Source of the DNA: SXOA01 sp046593355
Lineage (GTDB): Bacteria; Planctomycetota; Planctomycetia; Pirellulales; Pirellulaceae
Assembly: GCA_046593355.1 (NCBI GenBank)
Contig: JBKJNY010000045.1
Coordinates: 14,645 to 78,644 of the forward strand
Direction of reading: 5' to 3'
DNA length: 64,000 nt
Shown here piece by piece: positions 26,775-34,400 of this stretch. A program made the translations under genes and the position numbers. The notes beneath the pieces are model-generated. The model ran no database searches. It was given only the letters and a program-made list of their open reading frames with translations, and was not told the DNA's origin. Every line of letters starts with the position of its first letter. Within the stretch, counting starts at the first letter, position 1.

Positions 26775-27824
26775 ATGCGTGTCATCCTGGAAGTGCAATC
26801 CGGTCCCTCAGGGGGCAAGAAGACCTGGCTCCGGTCCGGTCAAAAGGTCGTGATCGGGCGCACCGAGGGGTCAGACTGCGTGATCCCCCACGACGGACAA
26901 ATCTCCAGTCGCCATTTCGCGGTGGAATGCAGCCTGGAAAACTGCCAGATCCGAGATTTGGGAAGCAGCAACGGCACGTTTCTCAACGGCCAAAGAGTGG
27001 AGGAAGCGGTCGTCCGGAGCGGGGATCGGATCGTGGCAGGACAGACAACATTCGCCGTGCAGATCGAGGATGCTCCCACATTCGCCCCCCCCCCGACACC
27101 ACGGCCGGACCTCGTCGCCCAATCACCACCAATGACTCCCGCCGCAGCGCCGGCAGCCACGACATCGCCTTCGAAAACGATCCCCTCCCCGTCGCCAACG
27201 ACAACGCCCATCAGCGTCCCCACGCCTTATGATGCAGGACTCGCCGACGAGGATCCTCGAGTGCGGCGCGAAGCGTTGCATGCCGCCGCCTGGACGCGGC
27301 AGCGGTGGCTCTTGGAGTATTGCCGCTTCCAGGCCCAAACGCCGTCCCCAGACAACTGGGACGCCCTTGTCTTGTTCGCGCTCCTGGGTAAACCTCAGGA
27401 TCTCCAGAGAATTCAGACGCTCAGCAAACTTGCCATGCTGGGAACGATGCGTTTTCAACTCCTGGCGGCATACGGGCACCCGGAGGTTGTCGAGATTCTG
27501 CTCAAGACGATGCGAGGGCCAAATCCGGAGGACGCGGTCGCGGCTGGCCTGGCATTTACGAAAATCACAGGGATCGAGCTCGAATCGGAGAAACTAACAC
27601 ACGCTGCCGCTGAGCTCGCCTGGGAGCATTGGCAGAAAGTGCGCGGCCAAGCCGCCAGTGGCACGCGCTGGAGTCGGGGAATCAACGTGAGCGGTTCTTT
27701 GAATGCCGAGGTGCTGGAACAACTCGATCTGGAATCCCGCTGGGAGGCCTGTCTCCGCGGCAATTATGAGGGGACTTGGAACGGCAGCCTCATGGATTGG
27801 GAGGCATTTCCTCAGCGCCGTTGA
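26775..27824 (+). CDS. FHA domain plus HEAT-like T6SS regulator
   Basis: A 349-residue protein. An N-terminal FHA domain spans about 1-98 with all key elements: GR (28-29), ISSRH (43-47) and GSSNGTFLNG (63-72). These bind phosphothreonine. A Pro/Thr-rich linker follows at about 100-145. The remainder is HEAT-like, with AGLAFTKITGIELESEKLTH echoing the AFTMITGLDLAAEKF segment of the TIGR02270 gene upstream. In T6SS the FHA protein Fha/TagH is activated by kinase PpkA; a kinase gene lies 0.8 kb away on the other strand, so a similar link is likely. Confidence 0.85.
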   Translation: MRVILEVQSGPSGGKKTWLRSGQKVVIGRTEGSDCVIPHDGQISSRHFAVECSLENCQIRDLGSSNGTFLNGQRVEEAVVRSGDRIVAGQTTFAVQIEDAPTFAPPPTPRPDLVAQSPPMTPAAAPAATTSPSKTIPSPSPTTTPISVPTPYDAGLADEDPRVRREALHAAAWTRQRWLLEYCRFQAQTPSPDNWDALVLFALLGKPQDLQRIQTLSKLAMLGTMRFQLLAAYGHPEVVEILLKTMRGPNPEDAVAAGLAFTKITGIELESEKLTHAAAELAWEHWQKVRGQAASGTRWSRGINVSGSLNAEVLEQLDLESRWEACLRGNYEGTWNGSLMDWEAFPQRR

Positions 27825-27833
27825 CGCAGCTGG

Positions 27834-28589
27834 CTATGACGAGGACAAAGCCAGCAATTGCTCTTTGAACGGATCTTTGATCGCTGCGATGGCGTCTGGG
27901 CTAACGACTTCCTCAAAAGCCGGCGTGCCAGAAATTTCAGTGCTTTGGAGGATGACTTCGTTGGTCGGGCGGATGGTCGAGACGGGGCATTCAATGTAGG
28001 TGACAGGGAGGTCGCCAAATTCTTCCATCTTGCCGGTGGTGATAGGAAACCGGAGTGCTTCCAGGAGCTTGATGACGCCCGGGCGGCTTTGCAGCATCAC
28101 ATGCATCACCAGGTAGTTAAGCACGCATTGCTGCAGGTCGCTGCCGACGATGGTCTTCTGCTCTGCCAGCAATTCCCTGAGCCGTTTGGGACCGCTTCCC
28201 GAAAACGTGAGCACCCACTTGAGCGGCGAAGTGATCCTGATGGACTTGTTTTGGCCGGCGTCCTGGATTTCGTAGGCGTAGTCGACCGGCACGATCTCGG
28301 GAAGGATGTTGACGATGTCGAGCGGCGACTCCAAATCCTTGCGAAGATTGTAGGGAGCGGATCCGGCCAGCGGCAGATACAGTCCCTTGAGCTGCTCAAA
28401 CGCCTCGGCTTCGCCCTTGACCGATTGCTTCGTCGTGCTCCGCAGATGGACGCCGAAGACATTACGCGGGTTAATCAGCGGAGCGAGGGTCGCAAGATGC
28501 GACCTCACCTGCTGGGTTAAGTTGTCCGCGACAGCCCTGGTGAGCTTGCGAAGCGTCAGCATTTGGGAAATGCTCTTGGGCTGGCTCAT
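27834..28589 (-). CDS. Unknown 251-residue protein paired with the kinase
   Basis: No family recognised. It is soluble, with no signal or membrane segment. Notable stretches are LTLRKLTRAVADNLTQQVRS near the start and ITSPLKWVLTFSGSGPKRLR in the middle. It lies nine bases downstream of the kinase gene on the same strand, so it is probably cotranscribed. It converges with the FHA gene, with nine bases between the two stops. Confidence 0.7.
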   Translation of the reverse strand: MSQPKSISQMLTLRKLTRAVADNLTQQVRSHLATLAPLINPRNVFGVHLRSTTKQSVKGEAEAFEQLKGLYLPLAGSAPYNLRKDLESPLDIVNILPEIVPVDYAYEIQDAGQNKSIRITSPLKWVLTFSGSGPKRLRELLAEQKTIVGSDLQQCVLNYLVMHVMLQSRPGVIKLLEALRFPITTGKMEEFGDLPVTYIECPVSTIRPTNEVILQSTEISGTPAFEEVVSPDAIAAIKDPFKEQLLALSSS

Positions 28590-28598
28590 GTTTTGGCC

Positions 28599-31355
28599 TT
28601 ATGGTTTGGGAGAAGGACTCGGTGCGGAAGGCTGGAGCTCGATGACGATCCGAAACCCGATGTAGGGATTCGCGGCAGTCATATCTTCGATTTCTTCTTT
28701 AGTTCGCTTGTCTTCATCGCGCAGGTCGCTGTAAAAGAGCGGCCTGTCTTGGCGATATTGACGGCCGCGCAACGTTACCAGTCCAAACGCCCCGCGAGAA
28801 GTATCTCGCGTCCATTCTCCCCCGTTGCCGGCCATGTGCCGGCAGCCAAAGGGGCTGAGATCGGCATCGGCCTCGGTAATGGGGACCGTTCCTTGACTAC
28901 TTCCTCCGACGGCGATGTCCAGTTTTGGACCTGGGCCGTCTTTCCAGACACCCAGGAACGGCCCCTGCTGCTTGGCGGCACTGGGCAAATACAAGCCAGT
29001 CGCGGTGTCCCATTGCTGGCAGGTCGGCAAGGCTCCTCCCAGCCACTTGGCGAACTCTTCGGCCTGCCGGAAAGTTGCTCCCATCACCGGATGCAATGGG
29101 TGTTTCTCCCCCGGCAATTCGTCAGCACCTTTCGCCGCGCCGTGGACCCACCAGGCATCCGGCCACTCTTCGGTGTCGATATTCAAGTCCGCTTCGCCGG
29201 CTTTGGCCGGTTTGGCATTCAAGTCCGCTTCGCTGGCTTTGGCCGGTTTGGCGGGGCGTGGATGGGTGCTGGCGTATTGTTTGTCAAAGACCGTAAAGAG
29301 CTCATTCCAGGCCTTGTTGGTGAGCATGTAGAAACTGGGGAGCTTCAATTCGCTGTTGTACGGAATGAGCACCAGCTCGCAGGACTTGCCGCTGGGAAGC
29401 GAAGCATTGCCCGGCAATTTCCGCACAATACGGTCCCAGTAGTTGGCCTTCTCCTCGTCGATCCGTTTTCGCTTGGCAAAAGGAGCCGGCTCACACTCCG
29501 GCGGCAGCTTCATGACTGGCGGCTCGACTTTGAGCGGGATCACTCGCTCGGCGGTTTGCTTGCCATCGATTACCGTCAAGATGATATCCCGCTTGAGCCC
29601 GTAATCGGCCTTGGGCAAGTTGAGGTCGGCACTGATGGTAATTCGCCAGATTTCCGCACCCTCTGCAGCCCCCGACGACGCTCCGGCCTCAGCCGCCGGC
29701 CTGGGGGCTTCGTCCGTTTGGAAGGAGACTCCCTCGGGAAGGCCGGAAAACTCCGGTTTCGCCGCACTGGGGTCGCGGGCTCCCTGGACATGGACCTCGA
29801 ACGTTTGTTCCTCGCCGGCGAGGATCTCGATGCCAGAAGGGGCGGAGACTTCCAGCCCCTGAAACCGCAGCAATCCTAGCCGTCTCAATGTCTCGAAAGC
29901 TGCGGCAATTGTCACTGCCCCGACGCCGAGCGCTACTACCGTCTGTCGCCGCGTCAACAAGGGTTTTTGCTTGTTGGATGGCCCCAGAATCGCATCCTCG
30001 AGCGCTTGGGCAAACTGCTTGCAACTCGCGTAGCGCTCCCTGCGTTTCTTGGCGAGCGCCCTTTCGATCACCTTTTTTTCCGCCGGGGGAAGGCCCTTGA
30101 GGTCGGGAGCGGCCGTCAGGTGGCTTTCCTTGACCTCTTCCTGGCTCTCCACGTCGAACAGCGGCCGTCCCAGGCGAAGCTCCACGTACGTCGCGGCCAG
30201 GCTGTATTGGTCGCTTTCCGGGCCGACTTTCTGCTCCCAAACCTCCGGTCCCATATAAAGCGGAGTCCCAATCATCGTGGCCACGACATCGGCTCCTCCC
30301 TTCATGAAGAGCCGCGCCAAGCCAAAGTCGGCCAGCCGGGCATGCCCTTTGGCGAGCAGGATGTTGGCCGGCTTCACGTCCCGGTGCAGCACCTGGTTGC
30401 TGTGCAGAAAATCCAGCGCCTCGGCTGACTCGCGCATGTAGGTCAGCAACTCCTCCGCGGGAATTCCAGGCAATCGGTCGCGCCGGCATTCTTCGAGCCG
30501 GTCCATCAGGGTCTTGTCGGCCAGATCCATCACGATGTGCAGTTGGTCCCCGGACAGCCAATAGGCCTGCACCTGCAAGAGAAACGGATGGCGCAAACGC
30601 TTCATCAGCTCCAGTGCCCGCAGTTCCACCTGAGTCAACTGGTCCCCCGCGGTCCGGTGGATGATTTTCACGGCCACTTCAACGCCGCCGGGGGCTTCGG
30701 CACGCCAGACCTCGCCGAACATGCCGCGGCCGATGCACTCGTGAAGGTGATAGCCGTCTCCACCCGGCATCACCTTGCGGGCAATCGTCGCTTCCGCCGG
30801 ATCGCCCAGCGACATCGTCCCTGGAGCCCGCAGAGGTACAGGCGACGAACTAGGACTAGCCGCGGAAAAGGGAGTGAATGGCGGTGCAGGCGAGGGTGCG
30901 TCGCTCGCGGACGGAGAGCCGCCGCGTGGCACCGGAGAGGGCTTTCCCTTGATCCCGCCGACGAGATCCACGAGGGTGTCAAACTGGTGAGGGAACCGGT
31001 GGCGGTAGCCTTCGATCCGCAGCGGATCCCCTTGCAAACGGCGAATGCGATATTCGGCTGCGATGAGCTCGACGGGAAGGTCTTGGGCAGCCCCCAATTC
31101 CGGAAAATTTACCAGGTAGTGTTCTAAGAGGATCTTTTCGCCCCGCCTCCGCCGCTGCTCCAAATCGATCGGCAGCAATTCGAGGAGGACGGGGACGCGC
31201 AACGGGTCTTCGCTCCCCGGCAAGAATGTGGCTAGCAGAACCTCGTCGATTCCTTGTCGGTGGCCGCGCCATGCCTCGACATATTCAGCCGCAGCCTGCT
31301 GGACTCGGCTCCGCATCGTCTCGGATAGATTCGCGTGGTGAGACGGGTCAGGCAT
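28599..31355 (-). CDS. Membrane-anchored Ser/Thr protein kinase with C-terminal FGE/SUMF1-like domain (PpkA candidate)
   Basis: A 918-residue kinase. The N-terminal helical region (about 1-125) is typical of planctomycete kinases. Kinase domain at about 205-455: IGRGMFGEVWRAEAPGGVEV, HRDVKPANILL (about 321), DFGLARLF (about 337) and GTPLYMGPEVW. A hydrophobic helix at about 468-490 (TVVALGVGAVTIAAA) anchors it. After beta-rich segments, the last 220 residues form an FGE-sulfatase-like domain (MGATFRQAEEFAKWLGGALP; HMAGNGGEWTRDTSRGAFGL). The domain plan recalls PpkA-type T6SS kinases with an extracytoplasmic sensor, though the FGE fusion is also common in planctomycetes generally. No PppA phosphatase is seen. 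Confidence 0.88.
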   Translation of the reverse strand: MPDPSHHANLSETMRSRVQQAAAEYVEAWRGHRQGIDEVLLATFLPGSEDPLRVPVLLELLPIDLEQRRRRGEKILLEHYLVNFPELGAAQDLPVELIAAEYRIRRLQGDPLRIEGYRHRFPHQFDTLVDLVGGIKGKPSPVPRGGSPSASDAPSPAPPFTPFSAASPSSSPVPLRAPGTMSLGDPAEATIARKVMPGGDGYHLHECIGRGMFGEVWRAEAPGGVEVAVKIIHRTAGDQLTQVELRALELMKRLRHPFLLQVQAYWLSGDQLHIVMDLADKTLMDRLEECRRDRLPGIPAEELLTYMRESAEALDFLHSNQVLHRDVKPANILLAKGHARLADFGLARLFMKGGADVVATMIGTPLYMGPEVWEQKVGPESDQYSLAATYVELRLGRPLFDVESQEEVKESHLTAAPDLKGLPPAEKKVIERALAKKRRERYASCKQFAQALEDAILGPSNKQKPLLTRRQTVVALGVGAVTIAAAFETLRRLGLLRFQGLEVSAPSGIEILAGEEQTFEVHVQGARDPSAAKPEFSGLPEGVSFQTDEAPRPAAEAGASSGAAEGAEIWRITISADLNLPKADYGLKRDIILTVIDGKQTAERVIPLKVEPPVMKLPPECEPAPFAKRKRIDEEKANYWDRIVRKLPGNASLPSGKSCELVLIPYNSELKLPSFYMLTNKAWNELFTVFDKQYASTHPRPAKPAKASEADLNAKPAKAGEADLNIDTEEWPDAWWVHGAAKGADELPGEKHPLHPVMGATFRQAEEFAKWLGGALPTCQQWDTATGLYLPSAAKQQGPFLGVWKDGPGPKLDIAVGGSSQGTVPITEADADLSPFGCRHMAGNGGEWTRDTSRGAFGLVTLRGRQYRQDRPLFYSDLRDEDKRTKEEIEDMTAANPYIGFRIVIELQPSAPSPSPKP

Positions 31356-31469
31356 CGCGGGTCAATGGAAAACGGCTCGGAACCAAGCAGCGGACGGTAA
31401 TGCACGAAAATCGGTGCGCTTCGCTACAATGAATCATACCAGCCCCTCGTAGCTCACGGAATTCAATCC
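31356..31469. promoter_or_regulatory. Divergent promoter region for kinase and WD40 genes
   Basis: A 114-bp gap separates the divergent start codons of the kinase and the long exported WD40 protein, so it must hold promoters for both. No clear -35/-10 pair was identified. Confidence 0.4.
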
Positions 31470-34400
31470 ATGTCTAAAAACCAAGTACCCTGTCTCCGTA
31501 GATTCCGTGGGGCCGTCGTTGTTCTGGCGACCCTGGTCACGCTCGGTTTCGCACAAGGGGCGGACGAAGGGGAACCGCTGCTGCGGCTGGAAGCGGGGGG
31601 ACCGACTGGCTACGTGACGGCGCTGGCCTTCAGTCCTGATGCCCAGGCCCTCTATGCCGGAAGCTGGGACAAGACCGTCCGGGTCTGGCGCTGGAATGTC
31701 GCTGCGGGAGAATACAAGCTGGATCCCAGTGCCTGGCGGGTTCCTATCGGGCCGGGGCTCGACGGTGCGATCAACGCCATCGCTGTTTCCGCCGACGGCA
31801 ATTGGCTGGCCGCTGCCGGCAGGCCCGTCATTCGCGGCTCTGCCGATTTTCGAAGTCCAGGCCGCATACTCCCCACGTTCGGCGGCATGACCGATGAGAT
31901 GCGGCTGGACGAAGGGACGATCCATGTCTTCGACACACGGACCCGCGTCACGCACACCCTGCGGGGGCACCGGGGCGAAGTCCGTTCGCTCACCTTTGCG
32001 CCGAGCGACGCGGAACGCCCGCTGCTCTTGTCGGCGGCCCGCGAATGGAATGAACCTGCCGGCAAATTCGGGGGATCGGTCCGCCTGTGGGATGTGGTGG
32101 TGAAAGAGCCCTATGTCACGGGCCGCTTGCTGCCCGAACCGCGGCACGAGACCTGGCCCAAGCTGGCGGTGCGAAGGACCGGGGCGGGAACCAAGGCCCT
32201 CGACGTCGCGATTGCCTGGGGCGACGGCATTTTCCGCACCTGGGACGTTGCCGGGAACCGGCTGGCCCAAGCGGCGGAACAGGGACAATTCCAGGATACG
32301 GTAGTATTCCAGGAATCGACGGGTCAATTCATCACGGGGGCTCTCGCCGACAACGGGGCCACTCGGCTGCGGTCGTGGCAATCCGCGAATGGTTCACTGG
32401 AACCTGACGCGGCTCGCAGCGCTGAGCTCGGGCGGTCCGAGGATGCCGTCAGCGCTCCCCGAGCATTGGCTTTGGCCTCTGCAGACCCGGACGCCAAGCC
32501 GGACCTCTTGGTCTCGGTGATCCATCGGCATTTCGTTCGCGAGCCGGCCAAGGACCAATATGAAATCTGGCTATTAAAAATTCCGGTTCGCGGAGCCGAG
32601 ATTCAGCCCATTCGACTTTGGAGCGCCGGGCCTCCTCCGCGTCGATTGCCGGTCGTTGCGACGATACCAGGCGGGAAGCATGTCGCCGTAACGAGCGGCC
32701 TTGAAATCAATGTCTACGCCATCGTCGATTTGCTTGCCGGGCGAGTTCGGCCGCAGGTGCTACGAAGTGCAGGTTCCTCGATCGGCACGGTCGCATTTCT
32801 AGAAAAGGAAGGTGCTCCGCTCACTCTCGGCCTCAGCGAGCGGCGGGGAGCGACGCCCGGAAGTGCCGCGGAATTCAAAGCCGGCGACCTGGTCTTCGAT
32901 ATTGAGAAGACGGAACTGGCGGACTTCGCGGGGGATGCCGGCTGGAAAGTGGCAGCGCCTCCGGCCAAGGGCTGGCGGGTTGAGATTCAAAAGCGAGAGG
33001 CTGCCGAAGCCGGAGCGCAGCCCGCTGACAAAAACACAGCGCGGCAACGGCTGCAAGTGACGGAAAACGACGAGCGTCGTGGGGCCATCGATCTGCCTTC
33101 CGGCCATGAACTGACGGACTACGCACTTGCCGCCAGTCGTGAGCCGCCGATTTTGGCAGTTGCCTCGCACCACAACGGTCTGCCGTCGCTGAATCTGTAC
33201 AACGCCGCCACCGGCCAGCAGGTCCGCCAGCTTTCGTCGCACGCCGGGTTGGTCCGCTCGCTCGCCTTCTCCACCGACACCCAGCTCTTGGTCTCGGCCG
33301 CGGACGATCAAACCGTTTGCATCTGGCGGTTAGCCGACCTGGACCGGATCGTGGGCCAACGAGGCCTCGCCTCCGGCATCGCCGTGCGAAAAACACCCGA
33401 CGGCCTGGTGGTGGAAGTGGACGAGACCACCGCTCTCGCAGCGGCCTTGAAAGACGGGGACGTTGTGCTCGGCCGCATGGTTGGTAACCAGCTTCGCCCG
33501 TGGGAAACGGCTCGTGATTTTTACGATACGTTTTGGAACGCGACTCCCGGCGATACCATCCAGGTTCGCCGCTCGAGAGGTGGGGCACTTGCGACCGCGG
33601 CAGTCGTCGTTGCCCAAGGGGCAGACGAGCGCAAGCCTTTGTTGTCCCTGTTTGTGACCCGCGCGCCCGCCGCCAAAGGACGCGGCTGGATCGGCTGGAG
33701 CCCGCTCGGCCCGTATCAGGCGAGCGGCGAAGACGTGGAGCAGCATCTGGGCTGGCACTTCAATACCGGCCGTCCCGAATCCCCCGTGGCCTTTGCAGGC
33801 GCTGCTCAATACCGCGAAAAATATTTCCGAAAGGGGCTCCTCGATTCCTTGATCAAGACCGGCTTGCCGCCGAAAGTGCCAGACGAGGCCGCGAAACTTC
33901 CGCGGCCGGACTTGGACTTGATCGTCGACGGCAAAGACCCGCAGCCGCTCGCCGGTGGCATCGGGGGCTTGGTGCGGTTTCCGCCGTCGAGGGCCAGTTT
34001 GGTTGTTCCCGATTTGGCGTCAGCAAATATCGACAAGGTCGAGCTGCAAGTGGACGACCAGCCGGCGATGCCGCTCAGCCGGCAAGAGGACGGCAGGACG
34101 TGGGCTGCGGAGCTCGACCTGGCGGCGTGGAAGCCGGGGGAACATCGGATCAAAGCGACGCTTTTTACGCGTGAGGCGATGCCGCAGTCGTTTGTCGAGG
34201 AGCGCCGACTGCGCTATCAATTGCCTTCGCCGCAGCTTACTGTGAAAAATGCCAAGCCGACCACTGCCGCCGAAGCAGTTGACCAGCCACAATTTGCGTT
34301 TTCGGCCACGGTCCAACCGGGCGTAGAGGGGGAGATGGTGGATGTCGTCCTCCGCCGCCGGAGCGGCAAGGATGTTGCCGTCGTAAAGGAGTGGAGCATC

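Noticed and set aside
28563..29879. 438-codon plus-strand frame
   Set aside because: Lies opposite the kinase gene, whose HRDVKPANILL and DFGLA motifs establish the true strand.
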